Below are positions 1-9,418 of a stretch of DNA of 63,535 nt, in pieces (position 1 is the stretch's first letter; each line of letters begins with the position of its first letter). Source of the stretch: Vulcaniibacterium gelatinicum (GTDB taxonomy: Bacteria; Pseudomonadota; Gammaproteobacteria; Xanthomonadales; Xanthomonadaceae); contig NZ_VNKO01000018.1 in assembly GCF_008033445.1 (NCBI RefSeq), positions 1 through 63,535 of the forward strand. Reading direction: 5' to 3'. The notes beneath the pieces are model-generated. The model was not told where the DNA came from. It was given only the letters and a program-made list of their open reading frames with translations, and did not search any database. A program made the translations under genes and the position numbers.

Positions 1-2
1 CG

Positions 3-230
3 GCGCCGTCCCCGGCCGCGCCCGCGGCCACGGTCGCGGTGGCGGAGGACACGCGCCCGCCGCGCAAGCGCCGGCGCCGGCGCGGCGGACGCCGGATCGA
101 GGGCGAGGCCGCCGCGTTGACCACGCCGCCGCCTTCGCCGCCGCCGGCCGAGGCCGCGCCCTCGCTGCTGACCCGGATCAAGCGCGGCCTGCGCGCGTTG
201 ATCAAGCGCGGACCGCAGTCGCAGCACTGA
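3..230 (+). CDS. C-terminal tail of an upstream gene, RhlB-like (partial)
   Basis: The frame is open from the left edge to a TGA at 228-230, so this is the end of a gene that starts outside the window. The visible 75 residues are low-complexity: an Ala/Pro-rich stretch, then a basic PPRKRRRRRGGRRIEG block, a second Pro/Ala linker and a short amphipathic basic end (LLTRIKRGLRALIKRG). Basic tails of this style end the DEAD-box RNA helicase RhlB of Xanthomonadaceae, where they help bind RNA. No helicase motif is in view, so the assignment is by resemblance only. It ends 23 bases before ftsE. Confidence 0.5.
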   Translation, partial: APSPAAPAATVAVAEDTRPPRKRRRRRGGRRIEGEAAALTTPPPSPPPAEAAPSLLTRIKRGLRALIKRGPQSQH

Positions 231-253
231 GCCCGGACTGCGATACTGCGCGC

Positions 254-943
254 ATGGCCGCGCTGCGCTTCGACCACGTCAGCAAGCAGTATCCCGGGGG
301 ACAGGTCGCGCTGTCGGACGTCAGCTTCGAGGTCCGGCCGGGCGAGATGCTGTTCGTCACCGGCCACTCCGGCGCCGGCAAGAGCACCCTGCTCAAGCTG
401 ATCCAGCTCGCCGAACGGCCCAGCCGCGGCGCGGTCCTGTTCGGCGAGCGCAACCTCAACAAGGTGCGCGGCGCGCGCGTGCCGCTGCACCGGCGCAACG
501 TCGGCGTGGTGTACCAGGACCACCGCCTGCTGATGGACCGCAGCGTGGGCGAGAACGTGGCCCTGCCGCTGATCCTGCGCGGCATGAAGCGGGCCGAGAC
601 CGGCAAGCGGGTGCGGGCGATGCTCGAGCGGCTGGGCCTGGCCGAACGCGAGCGCGCGCTGCCCTCGCAGCTGTCGGCCGGCGAGCAGCAGCGGGTCGGG
701 ATCGCACGCGCGCTGGTCGCCGAGCCGCCGCTGCTGATCGCCGACGAACCGACCGGCAACCTCGACCCGACCCTCTCGGCCGAGATCATGGCCCTGTTCG
801 CCGCGCTGCCCGAACGCGGCACCAGCGTGCTGGTGGCCAGCCACGACCTTGGCCTGATCAAGCGCATGCGCAAGCGCGTGCTGGTGCTCGACCGCGGCCG
901 GCTGGTGGACGACATCGCGCCGGAGGACCTGGCCGATGCCTGA
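254..943 (+). CDS. ftsE: Cell division ATP-binding protein FtsE
   Basis: ATPase of the FtsEX complex, an ABC-type machine at the division septum that controls peptidoglycan hydrolases rather than transport. The 229-residue protein has every ABC ATPase motif: Walker A GHSGAGKST (37-45), Q-loop Gln88, signature LSAGEQQ (139-145), Walker B LLIADEP (159-165) and a switch His in ASHDL. Length and the GNLD sequence after Walker B match FtsE rather than lipoprotein exporters. The last 8 bases overlap ftsX, indicating translational coupling. Confidence 0.97.
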   Translation: MAALRFDHVSKQYPGGQVALSDVSFEVRPGEMLFVTGHSGAGKSTLLKLIQLAERPSRGAVLFGERNLNKVRGARVPLHRRNVGVVYQDHRLLMDRSVGENVALPLILRGMKRAETGKRVRAMLERLGLAERERALPSQLSAGEQQRVGIARALVAEPPLLIADEPTGNLDPTLSAEIMALFAALPERGTSVLVASHDLGLIKRMRKRVLVLDRGRLVDDIAPEDLADA

Positions 944-1880
944 GCGCGCCCACGCCACCCGCCTCGGCGCCTGGCTCGCGCACCACGGCTACAGCCTGGT
1001 GGCGAGCCTGGGCCGCTGCTTCCGCCGGCCGTGGGCGACGCTGCTCACGGTCGGGGTGATGGGCCTGGCGCTGGCGCTGCCGCTCGGGCTCGGGATCGTG
1101 CTCGCCAACCTCGAACGCCTGGCCGGCAGCGTGCAGAGCGCGCGCGAGATCGGCGTGTTCCTGAAGCCGGAGGTGCCGGTGACGCGGGCGCAGGCGCTGG
1201 CCGCCGAGCTGCGCGCGCGCGCCGACGTGGCCGCAGTGGAACTGCGCACCCCGGCCCAGGGCCTGGCGCAGCTGCGCCGGCAGCCGGAACTGGCCGAGGC
1301 GATCGAGGTCCTGCGCGCCGCGGATCCGGCGGCCAATCCGCTGCCGAGCCTGTTGCTGGTGCGCCCGCGCGGCGACGAGCTGCTGCTGGCGAACTCGCTC
1401 GCCCACCTGCCCGAGGCCGACCAGGTGCAGCACGACGCGCTGTGGCGGCAGCGCCTGGACGGCTGGCTGCGCTTCGGCCGCCGCGTGGCGCTGGTGCTGG
1501 CGGCGCTGCTCGGCCTGGGCGCGCTGCTGGTGGTCGGCAACACCGTGCGCCTGGACATCCAGGCGCGGCGCGAGGAACTGGGCGTGCTGCAGCTGCTCGG
1601 CGCCAGCGACGGCTTCATCCGCCGTCCGTTCCTGTACCTGGGCGCCTGGTACGGGCTGGCCGCGGGCGCGCTGGCGCTGGCCGTGCTCAGCGCCGCGCAC
1701 CTGGCGCTGCAGGCACCGATCGCGGAGCTGGCGGCCAGCTACGGCAGCCGCTTCGCCCTGCACGGGCTCGATCCGCGGCAAGCCGGCCTGGTGCTGCTCG
1801 GCGCGACCGTGCTCGGCTGGCTCGGCGCGGGTATCGTGACCGGGCATTTCCTGCGCCAGACCCGCCCCACCTCTCCCTGA
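936..1880 (+). CDS. ftsX: Cell division permease-like protein FtsX
   Basis: Membrane partner of FtsE. The 314 residues show a cytoplasmic N-terminus, a first membrane helix (about 35-58), a periplasmic domain of roughly 110 residues that in the family contacts murein hydrolase activators, and three further helices, the last ending near residue 305. ELGVLQLLGAS between helices 2 and 3 resembles the coupling segment of FtsX/MacB permeases. The ATG lies inside ftsE, 8 bases before its stop. In enterics ftsEX is followed by rpoH; here rpoH is about 28 kb away. Confidence 0.96.
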   Translation: MPERAHATRLGAWLAHHGYSLVASLGRCFRRPWATLLTVGVMGLALALPLGLGIVLANLERLAGSVQSAREIGVFLKPEVPVTRAQALAAELRARADVAAVELRTPAQGLAQLRRQPELAEAIEVLRAADPAANPLPSLLLVRPRGDELLLANSLAHLPEADQVQHDALWRQRLDGWLRFGRRVALVLAALLGLGALLVVGNTVRLDIQARREELGVLQLLGASDGFIRRPFLYLGAWYGLAAGALALAVLSAAHLALQAPIAELAASYGSRFALHGLDPRQAGLVLLGATVLGWLGAGIVTGHFLRQTRPTSP

Positions 1881-1890
1881 CGGCTTCCGC

Positions 1891-2733
1891 ATGGACCACG
1901 ACCTGCGCCACCTGGTGAGCGACGCCCCGCGGGTGATGGTGGTGGACGGCTCCAAGCTCGTGCGCAAGCTGATCGGCGACGTGCTGCGGCGCGAGCTGCC
2001 GAACGTGGAGGTGATCGGCTGCGGCGGCCTGGAGGAGGCGCGCGCCGCGCTCGCCGCCGGCGCGGTGGACCTGGTCACCACTGCGCTGGTGCTGCCCGAC
2101 GGCGACGGCCTGCAGCTCGCGCGCCTGGTGCGCGAGGCGGCCGGGCAGGCCTACGTGCCGGTGATCGTGGTCTCCGGCGACGTGCAGTCGCGGCTGGAGG
2201 ACCGCAGCCTGGGCGCGGACGTCACCGACTACTTCGACAAGGCGCTCGGCCACGCCGCGCTGGCCACGTTCATCCGCGGCTACGTGCAGCCCGAGCCGAT
2301 CGCCGGCGCGCGCGTGCTGTACGTGGAGGACAGCCGCGTGGTCGCCGCCGCCACCAGCCGCATGCTGCAGCGCCAGGGCCTGAAGGTGATCCACACGCTC
2401 GGCGCCGAGGAGGCGATCGAGTACCTGCAGATGCACCGCGACACCGCCGACGCGCCGGGCGCGGACCTGGTGCTCACCGACGTGTACCTGAAGGGCGCGC
2501 TCAGCGGCCGCGACCTGCTGGCACGCATCCGCGGCGAGTTCGGCTACGACAAGCGCGCGCTGCCGGTGCTGGTGATGACCGGCGACGCCAACCGCGACAA
2601 CCAGAGCACGCTGCTGCGCGAGGGCGCCAACGACCTGGTGCTCAAGCCGATCGAGGAGCGCCTGCTGGTGACCAAGATCCTGTTCCAGTTGCGCGCGGCG
2701 AAGGTGGATGAGCGACGCGTGTTCGACGCCTGA
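1891..2733 (+). CDS. Tandem receiver-domain response regulator, first receiver degenerate
   Basis: 280 residues made of two CheY-like receiver domains (about 14-130 and 141-265) with no output domain. Receiver 2 is complete: acidic residues in YVED (147), phosphoacceptor Asp197 in VLTDVYL, Thr230 and Lys252 in LKPIEE. Receiver 1 is altered: the acidic pair is Asp19-Gly20 and the phosphoacceptor position is Ala65 ([12 protein letters not shown]), although Lys117 is kept. Receiver 1 therefore probably cannot be phosphorylated and may serve in dimerisation or partner binding. It starts 10 bases after ftsX and overlaps ung by 26 bases. No histidine kinase is adjacent, so its signal is unknown. 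Confidence 0.9.
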   Translation: MDHDLRHLVSDAPRVMVVDGSKLVRKLIGDVLRRELPNVEVIGCGGLEEARAALAAGAVDLVTTALVLPDGDGLQLARLVREAAGQAYVPVIVVSGDVQSRLEDRSLGADVTDYFDKALGHAALATFIRGYVQPEPIAGARVLYVEDSRVVAAATSRMLQRQGLKVIHTLGAEEAIEYLQMHRDTADAPGADLVLTDVYLKGALSGRDLLARIRGEFGYDKRALPVLVMTGDANRDNQSTLLREGANDLVLKPIEERLLVTKILFQLRAAKVDERRVFDA

Positions 2734-3454
2734 GGCCGCGCCCGCCGGCGCCGACACCCGGATCCGGCTCGAGCCGGGCTGGAAGGCGCGCGTGGGCGAG
2801 TACCTGCTGCGCGAGGACATGCGGCAGCTGGCCGCGTTCCTGCGCCGGCGCAAGGCGGAGGGCGCGCGGATCTATCCGCCGGGGCCGCGGATCTTCGCCG
2901 CGCTCGACGCCACGCCGTTCGAGCAGGTCAAGGTGGTGATCCTCGGCCAGGACCCGTACCACGGCCCCGGCCAGGCGCACGGCCTGTGCTTCTCGGTGCC
3001 GCCCGGGGTGGCGCCGCCGCCGTCGCTGGAGAACATCTTCAAGGAACTCGGCCGCGACCTCGGCATCCCGCGGCCGGACCACGGCTGCCTGGAACCCTGG
3101 GCGCGGCAGGGCGTGCTGCTGCTCAACGCCGTGCTCACGGTCGAGGACGGCAGCCCCGGCGCGCACGCCGGCCGCGGCTGGGAGGGCTTCACCGACCACG
3201 TCGTGGACGTGCTCAACCGCGAGCGCGAGCACCTGGTGTTCCTGCTCTGGGGCAGCTACGCGCAGAAGAAGGGCGCGCGCATCGACCCGCGCCGCCACCG
3301 CGTGCTCAAGGCCCCGCATCCCTCGCCGCTGTCGGCGCACCGCGGCTTCCTCGGCTGCGGGCATTTCTCCGCGGCCAACGACTACCTGCAGCGGCACGGA
3401 CAGGCGCCGATCGACTGGTCGCTGCCGCCGGCGGCACGCCTGGCCGGCGGCTGA
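2708..3454 (+). CDS. ung: Uracil-DNA glycosylase (family 1)
   Basis: Removes uracil from DNA in base excision repair. The 248-residue protein carries the water-activating motif GQDPYHG with catalytic Asp82, the Phe-containing uracil pocket (CFSVP), and the DNA-intercalation loop [11 protein letters not shown] with the catalytic His. The ATG used lies inside the preceding regulator gene, as is common in this tightly packed stretch. The first 20 or so residues are not conserved in the family, so a slightly later start is possible. Confidence 0.96.
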   Translation: MSDACSTPEAAPAGADTRIRLEPGWKARVGEYLLREDMRQLAAFLRRRKAEGARIYPPGPRIFAALDATPFEQVKVVILGQDPYHGPGQAHGLCFSVPPGVAPPPSLENIFKELGRDLGIPRPDHGCLEPWARQGVLLLNAVLTVEDGSPGAHAGRGWEGFTDHVVDVLNREREHLVFLLWGSYAQKKGARIDPRRHRVLKAPHPSPLSAHRGFLGCGHFSAANDYLQRHGQAPIDWSLPPAARLAGG

Positions 3455-3479
3455 GCCCGGCGCGCGCGGCGCCGCCCCC

Positions 3480-3493
3480 TGCAAACGTATGCA
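3480..3493. promoter_or_regulatory. LacI-type operator upstream of zwf
   Basis: TGCAAACGTATGCA is a near-perfect palindrome (one mismatched pair) centred on CG, as in LacI/GalR operators. It is 37 bases before the zwf ATG. The same motif recurs at 13743, 22307 (minus) and 25646, always at sugar genes of this window. The LacI-family gene at 28937-29974 is the obvious binder. The site is seen in the sequence; the regulator match is inference. Confidence 0.75.
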
Positions 3494-3530
3494 CGCGCCG
3501 CGCCGCCACCGGCGCCGGTAGGCTTGCGGG

Positions 3531-5009
3531 ATGGTCTTGGTCCCCGTCGCCGCGACACGCGCGCCCGCCACCCTGCTCGTGATCTTCGGCGCCACCGGCG
3601 ACCTCGCGCAGCGCATGCTGTTTCCCTCGCTGTACGGCCTGCACGCCGACGGCCTGCTGCCCGAGCGCCTGCGCATCCTCGGCACCGCGCGCGGCGGTCA
3701 CGACGCCGATGCGTTCCGCGCGCTGGTCGCCGCCGCCGTGCAGCGCCAGGTGCCCGCGCGCGAGTTCGACCGCGACCGGCTCGACGGCCTGCTCGCGCGC
3801 CTGGACTACGTGGCGGCCGACACCCGCGACGCCGCCGACATGGCGCGCCTGGGCGCGCGCATCCGCGCCCTGCGCGAGGGCGAGGTCGTCTACCACCTCA
3901 GCACCGCGCCGCGCTTCTACGCGCCGATCTGCGACGCGCTCGCCGCCCACGGCCTGGCCGGCGCCGGCACCCGGGTCATGCTGGAGAAGCCGATCGGCCA
4001 CGACCTCGCCAGCGCGATCGCGATCAACGACGGCGTCGCCCGCGTGTTCGCCGAGGACTGCGTGTTCCGGGTGGACCACTACCTGGGCAAGGAAGGGGTG
4101 CAGAACCTGCTCGCCCTGCGCTTCGGCAACGCGCTGTTCGAGCCACTGTGGAACGCCCGTCACGTCGAGCAGGTGCAGATCACCGTGGCCGAGGCGGTCG
4201 GCGTGGAAGGCCGCGGCGACTACTACGACGGCTCCGGCGCGATGCGCGACATGCTGCAGAACCACCTGCTGCAGCTGCTGTGCCTGGCCGCGATGGAGCC
4301 GCCCTCGCAGTTCGAGCCGACCGCGGTGCGCAACGAGAAGCTGAAGGTGCTGCGCGCGCTGCGCCCGATCGGCCGCGCCGAAGTCGCCGCCGAGACCGTC
4401 GCCGGCCAGTACGTCGCCGGTGCGGTCGGCGGCCAGGCCGTGCCCGGCTACATCGAGGAACTCGGCCACCCAAGCCGCACCGAGACCTTCGTCGCCATCC
4501 GCGCGCACGTGGACAACTGGCGCTGGTCCGGCGTGCCGTTCTACCTGCGCACCGGCAAGCGCCTGCCGCGGCGCGCGACCGAGATCTTCCTGCAGTTGCG
4601 CGCGGTGCCGCACTCGATCTTCCCCGGCGCGCGGATCGAGCCGAACGCGCTGGTGATCCGGCTGCAGCCGGAGGAACGGATCGAGCTGCTGCTGATGCAC
4701 AAGACGCCGGGCCTGGACCGCGCCGGGGTGCGCCTGTCGCAGGTCGCGCTCGACCTCGACCTGCACGAGGAATTCGCCGCGCACCGCCGCCGTCCGGCCT
4801 ACGAGCGCCTGTACCTGGACGCGCTGGAAGGCAACGGCACGCTGTTCGTGCGCCGCGACGAGACCGAGGCCGCGTGGGAATGGGTGGACGCGGTGCTCGA
4901 CGGCTGGCGCCACGGCGACCACGCGCCCAGGCCCTACGCCGCCGGCACCTGGGGCCCGGCCGCGGCGATCGCGCTCACCGAGCGGCGCGGCCACAGCTGG
5001 CGCGAGTGA
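3531..5009 (+). CDS. zwf: Glucose-6-phosphate 1-dehydrogenase
   Basis: Oxidises glucose 6-phosphate to 6-phosphogluconolactone with NAD(P)+, the entry step of the Entner-Doudoroff pathway here. The 492 residues have the dinucleotide-binding GATGDLAQRM near residues 20-29 and the signature RVDHYLGKE at 180-188, with the substrate-binding His and Lys. It opens a five-gene operon with overlapping genes. An operator-like palindrome lies 37 bases before the start, so the gene is probably under LacI-family control. The interval between that site and the ATG is short, so the leader is short at most. Confidence 0.97.
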   Translation: MVLVPVAATRAPATLLVIFGATGDLAQRMLFPSLYGLHADGLLPERLRILGTARGGHDADAFRALVAAAVQRQVPAREFDRDRLDGLLARLDYVAADTRDAADMARLGARIRALREGEVVYHLSTAPRFYAPICDALAAHGLAGAGTRVMLEKPIGHDLASAIAINDGVARVFAEDCVFRVDHYLGKEGVQNLLALRFGNALFEPLWNARHVEQVQITVAEAVGVEGRGDYYDGSGAMRDMLQNHLLQLLCLAAMEPPSQFEPTAVRNEKLKVLRALRPIGRAEVAAETVAGQYVAGAVGGQAVPGYIEELGHPSRTETFVAIRAHVDNWRWSGVPFYLRTGKRLPRRATEIFLQLRAVPHSIFPGARIEPNALVIRLQPEERIELLLMHKTPGLDRAGVRLSQVALDLDLHEEFAAHRRRPAYERLYLDALEGNGTLFVRRDETEAAWEWVDAVLDGWRHGDHAPRPYAAGTWGPAAAIALTERRGHSWRE

Positions 5010-5722
5010 TGCGCATGGCCTGGCTCGAGTTCATCCATCCCGGCCCGGAAGCGCTCGCCGCGGCGATCGCGGACGAGCTCGCCGCGGCCTGCCGCGAGGC
5101 GCTGGCCGCACGCGGGCGCGCCCGTCTCGTCCTCGCCGGCGGGCGCACGCCCCTGCCTGCCTGCCGCGTCCTCGCCGCGCAGCCGCTGCCGTGGGCGCGG
5201 GTGACGGTGCTGCCGAGCGACGAGCGCTGCGTGCCGCACGAGCACCCGGCCTGCAACCTGCGCGCGCTGCGCGCAGCGTTCGCCGCGGCGCCGGCGCTCG
5301 CGTTCGACGCGCTGACCTGCGCCGACGGCGATCCGGCGCGCTCGGAGGCGCACGCCCGCGCCCTGCTCGCGGCGCAACCGGAGCCGTTCGACGCGGTCCT
5401 GCTCGGGATCGGCGCGGACGCCCACATCGCCTCGCTGTTCCCCGGCGCGCCGCAGCTGCCCGCGCTGCTCGGGCCCGGTGCGACGTGCGATGCTGGCCGG
5501 GTGGATCCGCAGCCGCTGCCGCCGGAGGCGCCGTTCCCGCGCATCTCGCTGTCGCTCGCGCGGCTGCTGCGCGCGCGGCGCGTGCTGCTGGCGTGCCAGG
5601 GCGCGGACAAGCGCGCCGCGCTGGCGCGGGCGCAGGCGTTTGATGCCGATCCGCTGCACCTGCCCGCCGCCGCGCTCCTGCACGCGCCGGACACGTGCGT
5701 TCGGATCCACTGGAGCCCGTGA
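5009..5722 (+). CDS. pgl: 6-phosphogluconolactonase
   Basis: Hydrolyses 6-phosphogluconolactone made by Zwf. The start is the ATG that shares one base with the zwf stop (TGATG), giving 237 residues, a normal length. Family motifs are recognisable with small changes: LAGGRTP for the usual [13 protein letters not shown], and [15 protein letters not shown] where most members have GPDGHTASLFPG. The next gene begins in the same TGATG fashion, so translation through zwf-pgl-edd is likely coupled. Confidence 0.93.
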   Translation: MRMAWLEFIHPGPEALAAAIADELAAACREALAARGRARLVLAGGRTPLPACRVLAAQPLPWARVTVLPSDERCVPHEHPACNLRALRAAFAAAPALAFDALTCADGDPARSEAHARALLAAQPEPFDAVLLGIGADAHIASLFPGAPQLPALLGPGATCDAGRVDPQPLPPEAPFPRISLSLARLLRARRVLLACQGADKRAALARAQAFDADPLHLPAAALLHAPDTCVRIHWSP

Positions 5723-7569
5723 TGCCCCCCGCGCCCGCCCCGTTGCATCCCGTCGTCGCCGAGGTCACCGCGCGCATCGCCGCGCGCAGCCGCGAACCGC
5801 GCGCCGACTATCTGGCGCGCATGCGCGCCGCGCGCCTGTCCGCGCCGGCGCGCACCCGGCTGAGCTGCGGCAACCTCGCCCACGGCTTCGCCGCCGCCGG
5901 CCCCGACAAGCCGGCGCTGCGCGGCGGCCGCGGCGCCAACCTCGGCATCGTCACCGCCTACAACGACATGCTCTCGGCGCACCAGCCGTTCGAGACCTAT
6001 CCCGCGCTGATCCGCATGGCCGCGCGCAACGCCGGCGGCAGCGCGCAGGTGGCCGGCGGCGTGCCGGCGATGTGCGACGGCGTGACCCAGGGGCGCGCGG
6101 GCATGGAACTGTCGCTGTTCTCGCGCGACACCATCGCCCTGGCCACCGCGATCGCGCTCTCGCACGACATGTTCGACGCCGCGCTGTGCCTGGGCGTGTG
6201 CGACAAGATCGTGCCGGGCCTGCTGATCGGCGCGCTCGGCTTCGGCCATTTGCCGGCGATCTTCGTCCCGGCCGGGCCGATGACCTCGGGCCTGCCGAAC
6301 CGGGACAAGGCCGCGGTGCGGCAGCGCTACGCGGAGGGCAAGGCCAGCCGCGAGGAGCTGCTCGAGGCCGAGGCCGCGTCCTACCACGGCCCCGGCACCT
6401 GCACCTTCTACGGCACCGCCAACTCCAACCAGATGCTGATGGAGGTGATGGGCCTGCACCTGCCCGGCGCCGCCTTCGTCCACCCCGGCACGGCGCTGCG
6501 CGACGCGCTGACCGTGGCCGCCACCGAGCAGGCGCTGCGCATCACCGCGCTCGGCGCGGACTACCGCCCGCTGGCCGAGACCGTGGACGAGAAGGCGATC
6601 GTCAACGCGATGGTCGGCCTGGCCGCGACCGGCGGTTCCACCAACCACGCCATCCACCTGGTGGCGATCGCGCGTGCGGCCGGCCTGCGCATCGACTGGG
6701 ACGACCTGGACGCGCTGTCGCGGGTCACGCCGCTGCTGGCGCGCATCTACCCGAACGGCAGCGCCGACGTGAACCACTTCCACGCCGCCGGCGGCCTGGG
6801 CTTCGTGATCCGCGAGCTGCTCGACGCGGGCCTGCTGCACCCCGACATCCGCTGCGTGCACGGCGGCGACCTGCGCCGGCAGGCGCAGGAGCCGTGGCTC
6901 GACGGCACCGTGCTGCGCTGGCGCGAGCCGCCGGCGCGTTCGCTCGACCCGTCGGTGCTGCGCGGGGTGGACGCTCCGTTCGACCGCGAGGGCGGGCTGC
7001 GCACGCTCGCCGGCAACCTCGGCCGCGCCATCGTCAAGGTGTCGGCGGTGGCGCCGGAGCTGCGCGCGATCGAGGCGCCGGCGCGGGTGTTCGAATCGCA
7101 GGACGCGCTGCTGGAGGCGTTCAAGGCCGGCGCGCTCGAAGGCGATTTCGTCGCCGTGGTGCGCGGCCAGGGCCCGCGCGCGAACGGCATGCCGGAGCTG
7201 CACAAGCTCACGCCCACGCTGTCGGTGCTGCAGGACCGCGGCCAGCGCGTGGCCCTGCTCACCGACGGGCGCATGTCCGGCGCCTCGGGCAAGGTGCTGG
7301 CGGCGATCCACCTCACCCCGGAGGCGGCCGACGGCGGCCCGATCGCGCGCCTGCGCGAGGGCGACCCGATCCGCATCGACGCCGCCGCAGGCGTGGTCGA
7401 GGCGCGCGTGGAGCCGGCCGTGTGGCAGGCGCGTACGCCGGTGCGGCCGGCGCTGGCCGCGCACCGGCACGGGCTGGGCCGCGAGCTGTTCGCGCTGATG
7501 CGGGCCCGCGCGGGCACGGCCGAGCAGGGCGCGTGCAGCCTGTTCGTCGCCGAGGAGGACGGCGCATGA
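5722..7569 (+). CDS. edd: Phosphogluconate dehydratase
   Basis: Dehydrates 6-phosphogluconate to KDPG and needs an iron-sulfur cluster. The 615-residue protein has the IlvD/Edd cysteine regions [17 protein letters not shown] and [16 protein letters not shown], and C-terminal [11 protein letters not shown]. The ATG at 5722, overlapping the pgl stop by one base, was chosen over one nine codons upstream because it repeats the TGATG coupling of the operon and starts at the normal N-terminus. Confidence 0.96.
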   Translation: MPPAPAPLHPVVAEVTARIAARSREPRADYLARMRAARLSAPARTRLSCGNLAHGFAAAGPDKPALRGGRGANLGIVTAYNDMLSAHQPFETYPALIRMAARNAGGSAQVAGGVPAMCDGVTQGRAGMELSLFSRDTIALATAIALSHDMFDAALCLGVCDKIVPGLLIGALGFGHLPAIFVPAGPMTSGLPNRDKAAVRQRYAEGKASREELLEAEAASYHGPGTCTFYGTANSNQMLMEVMGLHLPGAAFVHPGTALRDALTVAATEQALRITALGADYRPLAETVDEKAIVNAMVGLAATGGSTNHAIHLVAIARAAGLRIDWDDLDALSRVTPLLARIYPNGSADVNHFHAAGGLGFVIRELLDAGLLHPDIRCVHGGDLRRQAQEPWLDGTVLRWREPPARSLDPSVLRGVDAPFDREGGLRTLAGNLGRAIVKVSAVAPELRAIEAPARVFESQDALLEAFKAGALEGDFVAVVRGQGPRANGMPELHKLTPTLSVLQDRGQRVALLTDGRMSGASGKVLAAIHLTPEAADGGPIARLREGDPIRIDAAAGVVEARVEPAVWQARTPVRPALAAHRHGLGRELFALMRARAGTAEQGACSLFVAEEDGA

Positions 7570-8558
7570 GCGCGCAGGTCCCCCTGGCGCTGCTCGCCGA
7601 CATCGGCGGCACCAACGTGCGTTTCGCGCTCACCGATCCGGCCGCGCCGCGGCCGGAGGTGCTGCAGCCGCGCTCGCTGCCGGCGGCGCGGTTCGCCAGC
7701 CTGCAGCATGCGGCCGAGCATTACCTGGCCGAAGTCGGCGTGACCCCGCGCCGGGCCGCGATCGCGGTCGCCTGCCCGGTGCAGGGCGAGGAGATCCGCC
7801 TGACCAACCGCGCCTGGTCGTTCACCCGCAGCGAGTTGCGCGAGGCGCTGGGATTGACCGAGCTGGTGCTGCTCAACGATTTCGGCGCGGTGGCGCGGGC
7901 GGTGCCGGTGCTGCAGGCGCACGAGCGCGTGCATCTGTACGGCCCCGACGAGGACACGCTGCCCGGCCCGGTGAGCGTGCTCGGGCCGGGCACCGGCCTG
8001 GGCGTGGCGCTGCTGGTCGGCGCCGAGGCGCGCGGCTGGGAGGTGGTCGAGACCGAGGGCGGGCATGTCAGCTTCGCGCCGCTCGGCGAGGAGGAGCAGG
8101 CGATCGCGCACTGGCTGGTGGGCCGCTTCGGCCGCGCCTCGAACGAGCGCGTGCTCAGCGGCAGCGGGCTGGCGCACGTGGATGCGGTGCTGCGCGGGCT
8201 GCCGCACGACACCCGCGAGCTGCGCGAGCCGGCCGCGATCGTGGCGGCGGCGCTGGCCGGCCACGACATCGTGGCGCGCCGGGCGCTGGCCCGGTTCTGC
8301 GCGGTGCTGGGCAGTGTGGCCGGCGACTGCGCGCTGATCCACGGCGCGCGCACGGTGACCATCGCCGGCGGGATCGTGCCGCGGTTCGTGCCGTTCCTGC
8401 GTTCGAGCGCGTTCCGCGAGCGGTTCCTGGCCAAGGGCCGGTTCGCCTCGCTGCTCGAGTCGGTGGCGATCCAGGTCGTCACCCATTCCCAGCCGGGGTT
8501 GCTCGGCGCGGCGATGGCGCTGCGCGCGAATGCGGAGGCAGCGTCATGCAGGAAATGA
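7566..8558 (+). CDS. glk: Glucokinase
   Basis: Phosphorylates free cytoplasmic glucose with ATP, feeding Zwf. The 330 residues include the phosphate-binding [12 protein letters not shown] at the N-terminus, LLNDFGAVA with the catalytic Asp, [12 protein letters not shown] and the glucose-binding [11 protein letters not shown]. The start ATG overlaps the edd stop (ATGA). With no phosphotransferase genes in sight and an SSS-type carrier nearby, the kinase fits a route in which glucose enters unphosphorylated. Confidence 0.96.
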   Translation: MSAQVPLALLADIGGTNVRFALTDPAAPRPEVLQPRSLPAARFASLQHAAEHYLAEVGVTPRRAAIAVACPVQGEEIRLTNRAWSFTRSELREALGLTELVLLNDFGAVARAVPVLQAHERVHLYGPDEDTLPGPVSVLGPGTGLGVALLVGAEARGWEVVETEGGHVSFAPLGEEEQAIAHWLVGRFGRASNERVLSGSGLAHVDAVLRGLPHDTRELREPAAIVAAALAGHDIVARRALARFCAVLGSVAGDCALIHGARTVTIAGGIVPRFVPFLRSSAFRERFLAKGRFASLLESVAIQVVTHSQPGLLGAAMALRANAEAASCRK

Positions 8559-9211
8559 ATCCGGACACGCACGCGCGCCGGCTGGACGCGCTGCTGGGCC
8601 GCGTGCCGGTGTTGCCGGTGCTGGCGATCGCGCGGCTGGACGATGCGGTGCCGCTGGCGCGGGCGCTGCTGGAGGGCGGGCTGCCGGTGCTGGAGGTGAC
8701 GCTGCGCACCGATGCGGCGCTGGATGCGATCCGGGCGATCCGCGCGGCGCTGCCCGAGGCGGTGGTGGGGGCGGGCACGGTGCTGACGCCGCAGGATCTG
8801 GTCAGTGTGGCGGAGGCGGGGGCGGCGTTCGCGATCGCGCCGGGGGCGACGGAGGCGTTGTACGCGGCGGCGCGGACCAGCGCGGTGCCGTTGCTGCCGG
8901 GGATCGCGACGGCGAGCGAGTTGATGCGGGGGCTGGAGCACGGGTGCACGCGCTTCAAGTTCTTCCCGGCCGAGGCCAGCGGAGGGGTGGCGGCGCTGCG
9001 CGCGTTCGCGGGCCCGTTCCCGCAGGCGCGGTTCTGTCCGACCGGCGGGATCGACGCGCAGTCGGCGCCGCGCTATCTGGCGCTGGCCAACGTGCTCACG
9101 GTGGGCGGTTCGTGGATGGTGCCGGCGGCGGCGCTGCAGGCAGGCGACTGGGACACGATCACGGCGCTGGCGCGGGCGTGTGCGGGGTTGCGGGGCGGCG
9201 CGGCGGCGTAA
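8546..9211 (+). CDS. eda: 2-dehydro-3-deoxy-phosphogluconate (KDPG) aldolase
   Basis: Class I aldolase splitting KDPG into pyruvate and glyceraldehyde 3-phosphate, the last Entner-Doudoroff step. The 221 residues show the catalytic Glu in VLEVTLRT, the substrate loop LLPGIAT, and the Schiff-base Lys138 in RFKFFPAE. The start at 8546 is preferred over 8555 because GGAGG sits 7 bases upstream; it lies inside glk. This is the last gene of the operon, followed by an intergenic repeat. Confidence 0.96.
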   Translation: MQEMNPDTHARRLDALLGRVPVLPVLAIARLDDAVPLARALLEGGLPVLEVTLRTDAALDAIRAIRAALPEAVVGAGTVLTPQDLVSVAEAGAAFAIAPGATEALYAAARTSAVPLLPGIATASELMRGLEHGCTRFKFFPAEASGGVAALRAFAGPFPQARFCPTGGIDAQSAPRYLALANVLTVGGSWMVPAAALQAGDWDTITALARACAGLRGGAAA

Positions 9212-9250
9212 GGCGGCGGGAGGGTTGGTCGGCCCCTGTTCGAGTTCCGG

Positions 9251-9380
9251 GAAGTTTGATCGGCCCGGGCTCAGTGCGCGGGGGTGTCGCTCTCCGCTCG
9301 GTCAGGACATCCTGTCCGGACGCGGAGCCCACGCGGCGAACCCCACCCCAGGCAGACCGGCGCCCCCGCCCGAAGCGACC
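9251..9380 (-). repeat. Dispersed intergenic repeat, copy A
   Basis: Read on the minus strand, this begins TCGCTTCGGGCGGGGGCGCC and ends in GCCCGGGCCGATC. About 60 of its first 64 bases match copy C (48928-48990). Its second half, with CCTGACCGAGCG then AGCGACA and GGGCCCGGGCCGA-type sequence, matches copy B (40566-40630). It lies between the convergent eda and SSS transporter genes and contains an internal hairpin, GGACAGGATGTCC. No coding capacity is supported. Confidence 0.75.
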
Positions 9381-9418
9381 GACACTCGCACCTGCCCGCA
9401 CAACAGGCAGGCCGGCTC

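Noticed and set aside
858-2081. Long antisense open frame opposite ftsX and the receiver protein
   Set aside because: It reflects GC-rich third positions; the product is low-complexity His/Gln/Arg sequence with no domain, while the plus strand encodes clear families.
8555-9211. Alternative eda start with ATGA overlap to glk
   Set aside because: It mimics the coupling seen elsewhere in the operon, but GGAGG is correctly spaced only for the ATG at 8546.
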